Shown one piece after another: positions 1 through 8,685 of a DNA stretch of 64,000 bases. Under the pieces are notes generated by a model that had not been told where the DNA came from, searched no databases, and worked only from the letters and a program-made list of their open reading frames with translations. Position 1 is the first letter of the stretch; each line of letters begins with the position of its first letter. The translations under genes were made by a program, and so were the position numbers. Where the stretch lies: the NCBI RefSeq assembly GCF_001421885.1, contig NZ_LMLH01000030.1:62001-126000 (forward strand), in the 5' to 3' direction. The stretch comes from Pseudomonas sp. Leaf48 (GTDB lineage Bacteria; Pseudomonadota; Gammaproteobacteria; Pseudomonadales; Pseudomonadaceae).

Positions 1-388
1 ATGCCGACAGGCCATCGGCGACCACGATCACCAGATCCACCCCGCCAGGATGGGCGCTAGCGTACTCGCGCAAGCGCTGCGCCGACGCATCACTGAGTTT
101 TCGCCCCAGATCGGGGCGCTGCAGGTAACTGTTGCGATCGATTGCCGCACTGTGCAACAGCAGGCTTTCGCGGCCCTGTTCGGCCAGCTGCGAGCTGAGG
201 GTCGCATGGTCGAATGGCAGGTGCACGGCATCTCGCGCCTGGGCATGGGCGAACTGGAAGTCCAGCTGGGCGCGGGTTGGCAGGCTGGTACCGGTGCGGC
301 CCAAGGCAATTCTTGCCGGGGTCAGGCGGCGCAATTCCAGCCAAGGGTTGTGCGGATCGTAGGGTGGTTTATCCATGTCGGCAGTCAT
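1..388 (-). CDS. eutC: Ethanolamine ammonia-lyase small subunit (partial, C-terminus outside window)
   Basis: Reading the minus strand from the ATG at 388 gives MTADMDKPPYDPHNPWLELR and then RRLTPARIALGRTG, characteristic of the EutC N-terminus. The frame stays open to the window edge, so about 129 N-terminal residues are present. EutC pairs with EutB to form adenosylcobalamin-dependent ethanolamine ammonia-lyase, which turns ethanolamine into acetaldehyde and ammonia. The start codon overlaps the eutB stop (ATGA at 385-388), which indicates translational coupling and a shared mRNA. It is truncated only by the window, with no sign of damage in the visible part. Confidence 0.93.
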   Translation of the reverse strand, partial: MTADMDKPPYDPHNPWLELRRLTPARIALGRTGTSLPTRAQLDFQFAHAQARDAVHLPFDHATLSSQLAEQGRESLLLHSAAIDRNSYLQRPDLGRKLSDASAQRLREYASAHPGGVDLVIVVADGLSA

Positions 389-1779
389 CCCAGTTGTGCC
401 AGGGCCTGACGGAAGGCGGCTGGCAAGTTGCTGCCAAACCTGACCTTGCCGTCCGCCTGGGTGAAGATGCCCGTTTTCGCCAGCCATTGCTCGAACTCCG
501 GCGCCGGCTTGAGGCCAAGGGTCTGGCGGGCGTACAGCGCGTCATGAAACGAGGTGGTCTGGTAGTTGAGCATGATGTCGTCAGAGCCGGGAATGCCCAT
601 GATGAAGTTGATCCCGGCCACGCCCAGCAGGGTCAACAGGGTGTCCATGTCATCCTGGTCGGCCTCGGCATGGTTGGTGTAGCAGATGTCACAACCCATG
701 GGCACGCCGAGCAACTTGCCGCAGAAATGGTCTTCGAGGCCGGCGCGGATGATCTGTTTGCCGTTGTAGAGGTATTCCGGGCCGATGAAGCCGACCACGG
801 TGTTGACCAGAAACGGTTTGAAATGCCGTGCCACGGCGTAGGCGCGGGTTTCGCAGGTCTGCTGATCGACACCATGATGGGCATTGGCCGACAGGGCGCT
901 GCCCTGGCCGGTTTCGAAATACATCAGGTTCTGCCCCAGGGTGCCGCGATTGAGGCTCAGGCCGGCGTCATAACCTTCCTGCAACAGGTTCAGGTTGATA
1001 CCGAAACTGGCGTTGGCCGCTTCAGTGCCGGCGATCGACTGGAATACCAGGTCCAGTGGTACACCGCGATTGACGGCTTCGATCGAGGTGGTGACGTGAG
1101 TCAGTACGCAGGCCTGGGTGGGAATTTCGTAGCGCTGGATAATCGCGTCGAGCATTTCCAGCATCGTGCAAATCGACGCGATGCTGTCGGTGGCGGGGTT
1201 GATGCCAATCATGGCATCACCATTGCCGTGCAGCAGGCCATCGAGAATGCTGGCAGCGATCCCGGCCGGTTCGTCGGTGGGATGGTTGGGTTGCAGGCGC
1301 GTGGACAATCGGCCACGCAGGCCCAAGGTGCCGCGAAACTTTGTGACCACGCGGATTTTCTGGGCCACCAGCACCAGATCCTGTACGCGCATGATCTTCG
1401 ACACGGCGGCGGCCATTTCCGGGGTCAGGCCGGGGGCCAGCGCGCGCAGGCTGTGTTCGTCGGCGGCGTCGCTGAGCAACCAGTCGCGGAAATCGCCGAC
1501 GGTGAGGTGGCTGACGATGGCAAAGGCCTGCTTGTCATGGGTGTCGATGATCAACCGGGTAACTTCATCGGTTTCGTAGGGAATCAGCGCTTCCTGCAGG
1601 AAGTGACTCAGCGGGATGTCGGCCAGGGTCATTTGCGCGGCCACACGCTCGCCATCGTTGAGCGCGGCGACACCGGCCAGAAAGTCCCCGGAGCGTGCCG
1701 GGCTGGCTTTGGCCATGACGTCCTTGAGGTCGTCGAAGCGGTAGGTCTGGGCGCCCACGCTATGGGAAAAACTTGCCAT
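385..1779 (-). CDS. eutB: Ethanolamine ammonia-lyase large subunit
   Basis: A 464-residue protein starting MASFSHSVGAQTYRF, close to the length of enterobacterial EutB (about 453). It is the catalytic TIM-barrel subunit that, with EutC and adenosylcobalamin, deaminates ethanolamine to acetaldehyde and ammonia in the cytoplasm. Conserved EutB stretches are seen, such as MIGINPATDS, ETGQGSALSANAHHG and MGCDICYTNHAEADQDD. The ATG at 1779 is preferred over the upstream in-frame ATG because family similarity starts there. It is the third gene of the exaC-eutH-eutB-eutC transcription unit. No microcompartment shell genes are present, as is usual for pseudomonads. Confidence 0.96.
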   Translation of the reverse strand: MASFSHSVGAQTYRFDDLKDVMAKASPARSGDFLAGVAALNDGERVAAQMTLADIPLSHFLQEALIPYETDEVTRLIIDTHDKQAFAIVSHLTVGDFRDWLLSDAADEHSLRALAPGLTPEMAAAVSKIMRVQDLVLVAQKIRVVTKFRGTLGLRGRLSTRLQPNHPTDEPAGIAASILDGLLHGNGDAMIGINPATDSIASICTMLEMLDAIIQRYEIPTQACVLTHVTTSIEAVNRGVPLDLVFQSIAGTEAANASFGINLNLLQEGYDAGLSLNRGTLGQNLMYFETGQGSALSANAHHGVDQQTCETRAYAVARHFKPFLVNTVVGFIGPEYLYNGKQIIRAGLEDHFCGKLLGVPMGCDICYTNHAEADQDDMDTLLTLLGVAGINFIMGIPGSDDIMLNYQTTSFHDALYARQTLGLKPAPEFEQWLAKTGIFTQADGKVRFGSNLPAAFRQALAQLG

Positions 1780-1803
1780 TTCAGTCTCCGTTTCAAATGG
1801 GAC

Positions 1804-1863
1804 AGTGCGCTGCCCGGGGCCGGCCTTGGCTGAGCATGCCACGCCCGGTGTGGGCAGCGCACT
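1804..1863. repeat. 12-bp inverted repeat between eutH and eutB
   Basis: AGTGCGCTGCCC at 1804-1815 is the exact reverse complement of 1852-1863, with 36 bases between them. In the eutH-eutB mRNA this would form a long hairpin just upstream of the eutB ribosome-binding region. There is no U-run, so it is more likely a processing or stability element, or a partial attenuator, than a terminator. Confidence 0.6.
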
Positions 1864-1877
1864 TCAATGCAGCGGAC

Positions 1878-3158
1878 TCAGGCCGTTGCCTTGGTGCCGT
1901 CGGGGTGCAGGGTTTCCGGCAGTGGCAGGCCCAGGTACTCGCCCTTGGCAATGATCCCGGCGGCGCGGTCCTCGGCCTCCAGTTGCAAGGCCTTGGGTAC
2001 CGACAGCCAATACGCCAGGCCCACGGCAATGAAACCTGCACTTATCTTGCCAATCAGCACCGGCACAATGATGGTGGGCTGGAAGTTGGCGGTGAAGGAC
2101 AGGTGGTCGCCCAGCAGGAAGGCCGCGCACACGCCAAAGGCAATGTTGATCACTTTGTCTTTGGGCGGCATGAAGCGCACCAGGCGGAACATGGCCAGGA
2201 TATTGGCGATGGTGGCCAGCATGCCGGCACTGCCAACGGCGCTCAGGCCGATCTTGCTGCCCAGGCTTTCCAGCGGTTTGCCCAGGTATTTGCGCAACAG
2301 GTAGACCATCGGGAAGGCGCCGGCCAGCATGATGCCGATATAGCCGGCGGTTTCCAGGGCGCGGGTCTGGTCCTCGGCGTCGGCGATGATCGGGTGGAAC
2401 CCCCAGTTGCCGAACACCAGGGTGAACACGCCGGTGAAGTACTCGACGATGGAGAACACCAGCACCAGCTTGATCGCCGCGTCCAGGGTGCGGCCGAAAA
2501 TGATGAAGCCTTTGATCATCAGGTCGGGCAAAAAGCGCAGGCCCAGGGCCAGGGCTACGACGAAGATCAGGATCGGCAACAGGTTGGCGAAGATGCTGCC
2601 CAGGCCCAGGGCCAATTGATAGGTGGCTTCGCCGTTGGTCGACACCAGTTCCCGGACCAGCGGGTTGCTGAACGCGAGGATGACACTGGCAATCAGCACG
2701 CCCAGGGGGATGGTCAGGATGCCCGACATGATGCCCAGGGCCATGTATTTATGGTCACGCTTGTCGAGCATTGCCAGGCCCATCGGGATCGAGAACACAA
2801 TGGTTGCGCCGCCCATGAACCCGGTGATCAGCGCCATGACCAGGGCTTCTTTGCTGGCCGCCAGGCCCGAGGCGAGGTGATAGCCGCCCATGTCCGAGGC
2901 GATGATCATGGTCGCTGCCAGCGCCGGGTCTGCGCCCAGGGAGCTGAAGAACGGGCCGAAGGCTTTTTCGATGACCACGGTCAGGTAGGGGATGGACGCC
3001 ATGATCCCCGCCGCTGGCACGAAGATGTGCCCCGTGGCGTGGATACCCTCCATGAATTCTTTACCAAGTCCTTCGTCGCTGTTGTAGATCGCCGCGAAGG
3101 CGCCGAGTACGGCGCAGAACATGATGAGATAGAGCACGTAGTTGCCGATCTGATCCAA
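1878..3158 (-). CDS. eutH: EutH-family ethanolamine transporter
   Basis: Integral membrane protein of 426 residues with about ten hydrophobic segments. Its EutH-family signatures are IIASDMGGYHLA, GATIVFSIPMGLAML and LLGDHLSFTANFQP. It should import ethanolamine for EutBC. The start is probably TTG at 3158 (protein DQIGNYVLYLIMF...), because AAAGGAG lies 6 bases upstream and family similarity begins there; an in-frame ATG at 3188 would have no such site. As I recall, P. aeruginosa has an APC-family permease (Eat) at this operon position, so the EutH-type carrier may be a lineage difference. Confidence 0.88.
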   Translation of the reverse strand: MDQIGNYVLYLIMFCAVLGAFAAIYNSDEGLGKEFMEGIHATGHIFVPAAGIMASIPYLTVVIEKAFGPFFSSLGADPALAATMIIASDMGGYHLASGLAASKEALVMALITGFMGGATIVFSIPMGLAMLDKRDHKYMALGIMSGILTIPLGVLIASVILAFSNPLVRELVSTNGEATYQLALGLGSIFANLLPILIFVVALALGLRFLPDLMIKGFIIFGRTLDAAIKLVLVFSIVEYFTGVFTLVFGNWGFHPIIADAEDQTRALETAGYIGIMLAGAFPMVYLLRKYLGKPLESLGSKIGLSAVGSAGMLATIANILAMFRLVRFMPPKDKVINIAFGVCAAFLLGDHLSFTANFQPTIIVPVLIGKISAGFIAVGLAYWLSVPKALQLEAEDRAAGIIAKGEYLGLPLPETLHPDGTKATA

Positions 3159-3311
3159 TGCGGACTCCTTTCTTATTGTTGTTTGCAAGCGCGGACGCTG
3201 TGTTTACCAAGGGCGCGCGGGCCTTTGCGTTTTTTTGCGTGCAGCCGTGCATCCGGCCGCCGACGGGGGCTGAATGCATTGGACAAAAAATGGGTCTTGC
3301 CGGAACAAGCC

Positions 3312-3339
3312 CCTCCCGGCGACCGAAGTCGCCGGGAGG
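3312..3339. promoter_or_regulatory. Strong hairpin between exaC and eutH
   Basis: A perfect 12-bp stem (CCTCCCGGCGAC with its complement) closes on a four-base loop a few bases after the exaC stop codon. The minus-strand sequence after it is GGGCTTGTT, not a U-run. It may protect the exaC 3' end or attenuate transcription so that exaC is made in excess over eutHBC. Confidence 0.6.
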
Positions 3340-3344
3340 CTCGA

Positions 3345-4865
3345 TCAGAAGAAGCCCAGCGGATTGATGTCGTAGCTCACCAGCAGGTTTTTGGTCTGCT
3401 GATAGTGATCGAGCATCATCTTGTGGGTTTCACGACCGACGCCGGACTTCTTGTAACCGCCGAACGCAGCGTGGGCCGGGTACAGGTGGTAGCAGTTGGT
3501 CCACACACGACCGGCCTTGATGGCGCGGCCCATGCGGTAGGCGCGGTTGATGTCGCGGGTCCAGAGACCGGCACCCAGGCCGAACTCGGTGTCGTTGGCG
3601 ATGGCCAGGGCTTCGGCTTCGTCCTTGAAGGTGGTGATGCTCACTACCGGGCCAAAGATTTCTTCCTGGAACACACGCATTTTGTTGGTGCCCTTGAGCA
3701 GGGTCGGCTGGATGTAATACCCGGTCGCCAGGCTGCCCTCGAGTTTTTCTACCTTGCCGCCGGTCAGCAGCTCGGCGCCTTCGCCCTTGGCGATTTCCAG
3801 GTACGAAAGGATTTTGTCGAATTGCTGTTCGGACGCCTGGGCGCCGACCATGGTGTCGGTGTCCAGCGGGTCGCCACGTTTGATCGACAGGACTTTTTTC
3901 ATCACCTCTTTCATGAAGTCGTCGTAGATCGACTCTTGCACCAGGGCGCGAGACGGACAGGTGCAAACTTCGCCCTGGTTGAAGAACGCCAGCACCAGGC
4001 CTTCAGCGGCTTTTTCGATGAAGGACGGTTCGGCCTTCATGATGTCTTCGAAGAAGATGTTCGGCGATTTGCCACCCAGCTCCACGGTGGACGGAATGAT
4101 GTTTTCGGCGGCGCATTTCATGATGTGCGAGCCGACCGGGGTCGAACCGGTGAACGCGATCTTGGCGATGCGCTTGCTGGTGGCCAGGGCTTCGCCGGCT
4201 TCTTTGCCGTAACCCTGGACAATGTTCAGCACGCCCGGTGGCAGCAGGTCGCCGATCAGTTCGATCAGCACGGTAATGCCCAGCGGGGTTTGTTCGGCAG
4301 GCTTGAGTACCACGCAGTTGCCGGCAGCGAGGGCCGGGGCGAGTTTCCAGGCGGCCATCAGGATCGGGAAGTTCCACGGAATGATCTGCCCAACCACGCC
4401 CAGTGGCTCATGGATGTGATAGGCCACGGTGTTGCCGTCGATTTCGGCAGCGCTGCCTTCCTGGGCGCGGATGCAGCCGGCGAAGTAGCGGAAGTGGTCG
4501 GCAGCCAGCGGAATGTCGGCGTTGAGGGTTTCACGCACGGCCTTGCCGTTGTCCCAGGATTCGGTGATTGCCAGCAGTTCCAGGTTCTGTTCGATGCGGT
4601 CGGCGATTTTCAGCAGCACCAGCGAGCGCGCCTGGGCGGACGTGGCGCCCCAGGCATCGGCAGCGGCGTGGGCAGCGTCCAGGGCCTTGTCGATGTCTTC
4701 GGCCGTGGAACGTGGGAATTCGGCAATGGGTTGGCCATTCACTGGCGAGGTATTGGTGAAGTACTGACCTTTGACAGGCGCGACGAACTCGCCGCCGATG
4801 TAGTTACCGTATTTGCTCTTGAACGAAACGATAGCGCCTTCAGTACCGGGGTGAGCGTAACGCAT
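3345..4865 (-). CDS. exaC: NAD-dependent aldehyde dehydrogenase (acetaldehyde dehydrogenase, ExaC type)
   Basis: A 506-residue ALDH-superfamily enzyme. The NAD-binding region contains GQIIPWNFPILM and IAFTGSTPVGS. The general base lies in VELGGKSPN (Glu262) and the nucleophile in FNQGEVCTC (Cys301). The CTCPSR signature and length fit the ExaC/AldB group that oxidises acetaldehyde to acetate. Here it would remove the acetaldehyde made by EutBC. The start at 4865 has AAGGAGAG about 8 bases upstream. It is the first gene of the ethanolamine operon and sits directly behind a sigma-54 promoter. The same enzyme type also serves ethanol oxidation, so dual use is possible. Confidence 0.94.
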   Translation of the reverse strand: MRYAHPGTEGAIVSFKSKYGNYIGGEFVAPVKGQYFTNTSPVNGQPIAEFPRSTAEDIDKALDAAHAAADAWGATSAQARSLVLLKIADRIEQNLELLAITESWDNGKAVRETLNADIPLAADHFRYFAGCIRAQEGSAAEIDGNTVAYHIHEPLGVVGQIIPWNFPILMAAWKLAPALAAGNCVVLKPAEQTPLGITVLIELIGDLLPPGVLNIVQGYGKEAGEALATSKRIAKIAFTGSTPVGSHIMKCAAENIIPSTVELGGKSPNIFFEDIMKAEPSFIEKAAEGLVLAFFNQGEVCTCPSRALVQESIYDDFMKEVMKKVLSIKRGDPLDTDTMVGAQASEQQFDKILSYLEIAKGEGAELLTGGKVEKLEGSLATGYYIQPTLLKGTNKMRVFQEEIFGPVVSITTFKDEAEALAIANDTEFGLGAGLWTRDINRAYRMGRAIKAGRVWTNCYHLYPAHAAFGGYKKSGVGRETHKMMLDHYQQTKNLLVSYDINPLGFF

Positions 4866-4929
4866 GATGAGTCTCTCCTTGCTTTTGTGCTTATAGGGAG
4901 GTGCGCATGTGCGCTTGTTATAAGCGTAG

Positions 4930-4945
4930 AGCAAAGGCCGGGCCA
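4930..4945 (-). promoter_or_regulatory. Sigma-54 (-24/-12) promoter of the exaC-eutHBC operon
   Basis: The minus strand reads TGGCCCGGCCTTTGCT. The invariant GG and GC are 10 bases apart, matching the RpoN consensus TGGCAC-N5-TTGC. The predicted transcript start is near 4919, about 55 bases before the exaC ATG. This agrees with the divergent neighbour being a sigma-54 activator, and with published RpoN/EatR control of ethanolamine genes in P. aeruginosa as I recall it. Confidence 0.85.
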
Positions 4946-5020
4946 GCGCCCTGCAGCTCAGGCAAATCAAGGCTTTGCGCGGTTTTTGTCGGACGGGCGG
5001 AGGACCGCTGTGACGCTTTC

Positions 5021-5059
5021 GGTACAAGCTGGGTGACACTTTGTACCGTTGCTGGTACA
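5021..5059. promoter_or_regulatory. Upstream activator sites for the sigma-54 activator
   Basis: A perfect inverted repeat, TGTACC-N6-GGTACA, lies at 5042-5059. A further GGTACA half-site at 5021-5026 pairs with the TGTACC at 5042-5047. The cluster starts about 75 bases upstream of the -24/-12 element and lies between it and the divergent activator gene, the expected place for enhancer-binding-protein sites. Confidence 0.7.
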
Positions 5060-5156
5060 GCGAGTGACTGACCAGTCTCGCCAGCATTGCAAAGCCCGCC
5101 CGGCTGGAGGATGCTCGGACGTGCGCGTCGCCGAGGACCGGGGAGAACAATAAGAA

Positions 5157-7067
5157 ATGCACGACAACCACTTGAGTCGCCATGCCCAGCAAGTACTGAC
5201 CGTGACCCAGGGCAAAGCCCACCTGCAAGGTCCTGGCAGCGATCCATCCATCGCCCGGTCCTGGCTGCGTTGCCTTGAGGACTATCACCTCGACCCGGCC
5301 CAGACCATGGCGCCGACAGTGCTGGAGCACGGCCGCGTCCTCGAAAGTCGCGAGCGCTTGCAGCAAGTGCTGCACATCGCCGGCAACGAGATGAACAGCC
5401 TGCACCAGCAACTCTCGGGCGCTGGCCACGCAGTGTTGCTGACCGACGCACGCGGCGTGATCCTCAACTGCGTCACCGCCCCCGCCGAGCGCAGGATTTT
5501 CGAGCGCGCCGGGCTATGGCTCGGCGCCGACTGGAGCGAAGCCTGCGAAGGTACCAACGGCATCGGCACCTGCCTGGTGGAGCGGCAATCGCTGACCATC
5601 CATCAGGACGAACATTTTCGCGGTCGGCACACCGGGCTGACCTGCTCGGCCAGCCCGGTGTTCGATCCCCATGGCGAACTGCTGGCGGTACTCGACGTGT
5701 CTTCGGCGCGACGCGATGTCTCCCGGCAGAGTCAGTTTCACACCATGGCCTTGGTCAATCTGTCGGCGAAGATGATCGAGAGCTGCTATTTCCTGCGCTG
5801 CTTCGATAACCAATGGCTGCTGCGTTTTCATTTGCAGGCCGAGTCTGTCGGGCTGTTCAGCGAAGGCTTGCTGGCGTTTGACGGGGAAGGGCGGATCTGC
5901 GCGGTCAACCAGAGTGCGCTGAACCTGTTGGGGCATATTCGTGGCGGTTTATTGGGCAAGCCGGTTGAGGCGTTCTTCGATTGTTCACTGGACGAACTGC
6001 TCGGCCGAGCGTGCGTGAACGCCAGCGCCAGTTGGCCGTTGCGCACCCGTGACGGGCGCTGCCTGTTCGCAGTGTTGCGCGGGCAAGCCCGCCGCGCGCC
6101 CATGCCGCTGGTGCCCGCGCCAGTGGTTGAAGAGCGTGCGCAAATTCCTGGCATCTGCCTGGGTGATGCGACGTTGCAGGCAGATTTTCGCAAGGCTCTG
6201 CGCGTGTACGAGCGAGACGTGCCGTTACTGGTCAACGGTGAAACCGGATCGGGCAAAGAAGCGTTCGCCAAAGCGATTCATCACGCCAGTCAACGCGCCG
6301 ACAAAGCCTTCGTCGCCCTCAATTGTGCGGCGATTCCCGAGAGCCTGATTGAAAGCGAGTTGTTCGGTTATCGCGGTGGCAGCTTCACCGGTGCGCGCAA
6401 GGAAGGTATGCGCGGCAAGTTGCAACAGGCCGATGGTGGCACCTTGTTCCTCGATGAAATCGGCGATATGCCGCTGGCCCTGCAGACACGGTTGTTGCGA
6501 GTGCTGGAAGACCGGCAGGTCGTGCCGATCGGCGGCGAGCCGGAGTCGGTGAATGTGCGGATCATCAGCGCCACCCACCGTGACCTGCTGGGACGGGTGC
6601 AGGACGGTAGTTTTCGCGAAGATTTGTATTACCGCCTCAATGGGCTGGAAGTGGCATTGCCGGCATTGCGTGATCGCACGGACAAATCGCAACTGCTCGA
6701 CTTCCTGCTGGCCGAAGAGGCCGCTGGGGACAGCGTGCTGATCGACGCGCCGGCGCGGGAAGCCTTGTTGAGTTTTGCCTGGCCTGGCAACGTGCGGCAG
6801 TTACGCAATGTGCTGCGAACGTTGGCGGCGTTGTGTGACAACGGGCGTATCGGGCTTGAGGATTTACCGGCGATGATTCGTCAGGCGCGGCCGGCGGCAT
6901 TGCCGGTTGAGGGGGCGTCCGGGCATCCTCTGGAGGATGCTGAGCGGCTGGCGTTGTTGAGTGCGCTGGAGCATACGCGCTGGCATATGACGCATACGGC
7001 GCAGCAGTTGGGGGTGAGCCGCAATACGTTGTATCGCAAGTTGCGTAAGCATGGGATTGCGCGGTAG
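5157..7067 (+). CDS. eatR: Sigma-54-dependent activator of ethanolamine genes (EatR/AcoR type)
   Basis: A 636-residue enhancer-binding protein. The N-terminal half is an AcoR-like sensory region with a GAF-type segment. The AAA+ domain follows, with Walker A GETGSGKE (361-368), the sigma-54 contact loop GSFTGA (408-413; most family members have GAFTGA) and Walker B LFLDEIGDMP. The C-terminus is a Fis-type helix-turn-helix, AQQLGVSRNTLYRKLRKHG. It is transcribed away from exaC and should bind the repeats in the shared gap to activate RpoN holoenzyme when ethanolamine or a derived signal is present. The EatR assignment rests on gene neighbourhood; the family call is firm. Confidence 0.87.
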   Translation: MHDNHLSRHAQQVLTVTQGKAHLQGPGSDPSIARSWLRCLEDYHLDPAQTMAPTVLEHGRVLESRERLQQVLHIAGNEMNSLHQQLSGAGHAVLLTDARGVILNCVTAPAERRIFERAGLWLGADWSEACEGTNGIGTCLVERQSLTIHQDEHFRGRHTGLTCSASPVFDPHGELLAVLDVSSARRDVSRQSQFHTMALVNLSAKMIESCYFLRCFDNQWLLRFHLQAESVGLFSEGLLAFDGEGRICAVNQSALNLLGHIRGGLLGKPVEAFFDCSLDELLGRACVNASASWPLRTRDGRCLFAVLRGQARRAPMPLVPAPVVEERAQIPGICLGDATLQADFRKALRVYERDVPLLVNGETGSGKEAFAKAIHHASQRADKAFVALNCAAIPESLIESELFGYRGGSFTGARKEGMRGKLQQADGGTLFLDEIGDMPLALQTRLLRVLEDRQVVPIGGEPESVNVRIISATHRDLLGRVQDGSFREDLYYRLNGLEVALPALRDRTDKSQLLDFLLAEEAAGDSVLIDAPAREALLSFAWPGNVRQLRNVLRTLAALCDNGRIGLEDLPAMIRQARPAALPVEGASGHPLEDAERLALLSALEHTRWHMTHTAQQLGVSRNTLYRKLRKHGIAR

Positions 7068-7080
7068 ACCTCAAAAGCGC

Positions 7081-7219
7081 CCTGACCCTAACCCTCTCCT
7101 GGAGGGGACTGACCGAGTTGTCTGTCAATGATTTCGCGGCCTGATATTTCCAGGTGAACCGAGAATATGAAACCAACCGAGATCAGCTCCCTTACCCCTC
7201 TCCCCATTGGGGTGAGGGG
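7081..7219. repeat. Degenerate Pseudomonas intergenic repeat with terminal hairpins
   Basis: The block begins CCCTAACCCTCTCCTGGAGG followed by GGACTGACCGAGTTGTC. It ends with the stem CCCCTC(T)CCCC / GGGG(T)GAGGGG at 7195-7219. I recall this arrangement (AACCCTCTCC ... GACTGACCG ... a second G/C-rich stem) as a dispersed, non-coding, MITE-like repeat in fluorescent pseudomonads. It lies between the activator gene and mpl. The rest of the gap shows nothing else I can name. Confidence 0.5.
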
Positions 7220-7335
7220 ATGGATCTCGAGCAAAACGCAAGACTCCAAAGCCACCATCCCTCGGTCCCCTCACCTAAAGAGTGCGATTTTCCCCTCCCT
7301 AAGCTAACCTGCGGCCATGTTTTACGAGGTCGACT

Positions 7336-8685
7336 ATGCACATTCATATTCTGGGTATCTGCGGCACCTTCATGGGTTCGATGGCGGTTCTGGCCAAAGA
7401 GCTGGGCCATCACGTGACGGGCTCTGATGCCAACGTCTATCCGCCGATGAGCACTCAGCTGGAGGCCCAGGGCATTGAGCTGACCCAAGGCTACGACCCT
7501 GCGCAACTCGATCCGGCGCCGGACCTGGTGGTGATCGGCAACGCCATGTCGCGGGGCAATCCCGCCGTGGAATACGTACTGAACAAAGGCCTGCCTTACG
7601 TCTCGGGGCCGCAGTGGCTGGCCGATCACGTGCTGCAAGGGCGCTGGGTACTGGCGGTTGCCGGTACCCACGGCAAGACCACCACCAGCAGCATGCTCGC
7701 CTGGGTGCTGGAGTACGCCGGCATGAGCCCGGGCTTTTTGATCGGTGGCGTACCGCAGAATTTCTCGGTGTCGGCCCGATTGGGCGGCACCCCGTTTTTC
7801 GTGATTGAAGCCGATGAGTACGACAGTGCGTTCTTCGACAAGCGCTCCAAGTTCGTACACTACCGTCCGCGCACGGCGATCCTGAACAACCTGGAATTCG
7901 ACCACGCCGATATCTTCCCGGACCTGCCGGCCATCGAGCGCCAGTTCCATCATTTGGTGCGGACCATCCCGAGCGAAGGCCTGGTGATTCATCCGACCAC
8001 TGAGCCGGCTTTGCAGCGCGTCATCGAGATGGGCTGCTGGACCCCGGTGCAAACCACCGGCGCTGGCGGCCAGTGGCAGGTCAAGCTGCTCAGCGAAGAC
8101 GGTTCGAAGTTCGAAGTGATGTTCGAAGGCGTCGCCCAAGGTGTGGTCGAGTGGGACATGACCGGTCAGCACAACGTCGCCAACGCACTGGCCACGTTGG
8201 CGGCCGCGCGCCATGTCGGTGTGGTGCCGTCCATGGGTATCGCCGCATTGAGCGCGTTCAAGAGCGTGAAGCGGCGGATGGAAAAAGTCGCGGACGTGCG
8301 TGGCATTACCATCTATGACGACTTCGCTCACCACCCGACAGCCATCGCCACCACGCTGGACGGTCTGCGCAAACGCATCGGCGATGCTCCGTTGATTGCG
8401 ATCATCGAACCACGTTCCAACTCCATGAAGCTCGGTGCTCACCGCGATGGCTTGCCGGAAAGCGTGGTCGATGCCGATCAGGTGATCTGGTACGCGCCGG
8501 CCAACCTCGGCTGGGATCTGGCGGGCACCGCTGCGTTGTGCACCGTACCGTCGATTGTCAGTGATTCCCTGGAAGGCATCATCGAGCGTGTGAAGAGCCA
8601 GGCTCAACCCGGCACTCACGTGGTGATCATGAGCAACGGCGGCTTTGGCGGCCTGCACGGCAAACTCGCCGAGGCGCTCAAATGA
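7336..8685 (+). CDS. mpl: UDP-MurNAc:L-Ala-gamma-D-Glu-meso-DAP ligase
   Basis: A 449-residue Mur-ligase-family enzyme with the ATP-binding motif GTHGKT (110-115), a central domain containing VIEADEYDSAFFDKRSKF, and a C-terminal domain with DDFAHHPTAI. Mpl reattaches the recycled tripeptide L-Ala-gamma-D-Glu-meso-DAP to UDP-MurNAc, so it belongs to murein recycling in the cytoplasm. Length matches E. coli Mpl (457). The stop overlaps the ubiX start (ATGA), so the two are probably co-transcribed. Confidence 0.96.
   Translation: MHIHILGICGTFMGSMAVLAKELGHHVTGSDANVYPPMSTQLEAQGIELTQGYDPAQLDPAPDLVVIGNAMSRGNPAVEYVLNKGLPYVSGPQWLADHVLQGRWVLAVAGTHGKTTTSSMLAWVLEYAGMSPGFLIGGVPQNFSVSARLGGTPFFVIEADEYDSAFFDKRSKFVHYRPRTAILNNLEFDHADIFPDLPAIERQFHHLVRTIPSEGLVIHPTTEPALQRVIEMGCWTPVQTTGAGGQWQVKLLSEDGSKFEVMFEGVAQGVVEWDMTGQHNVANALATLAAARHVGVVPSMGIAALSAFKSVKRRMEKVADVRGITIYDDFAHHPTAIATTLDGLRKRIGDAPLIAIIEPRSNSMKLGAHRDGLPESVVDADQVIWYAPANLGWDLAGTAALCTVPSIVSDSLEGIIERVKSQAQPGTHVVIMSNGGFGGLHGKLAEALK

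Noticed and set aside
214..1833. A 539-residue plus-strand reading frame opposite eutB
   Set aside because: Antisense shadow of eutB; no domain, no ribosome-binding site, composition typical of a shadow frame.
1773..5036. A 1087-residue plus-strand reading frame covering eutH and exaC in antisense
   Set aside because: It is opposite two well-recognised genes, has His/Gln/Gly/Arg-rich composition typical of antisense frames in GC-rich DNA, and matches no family.
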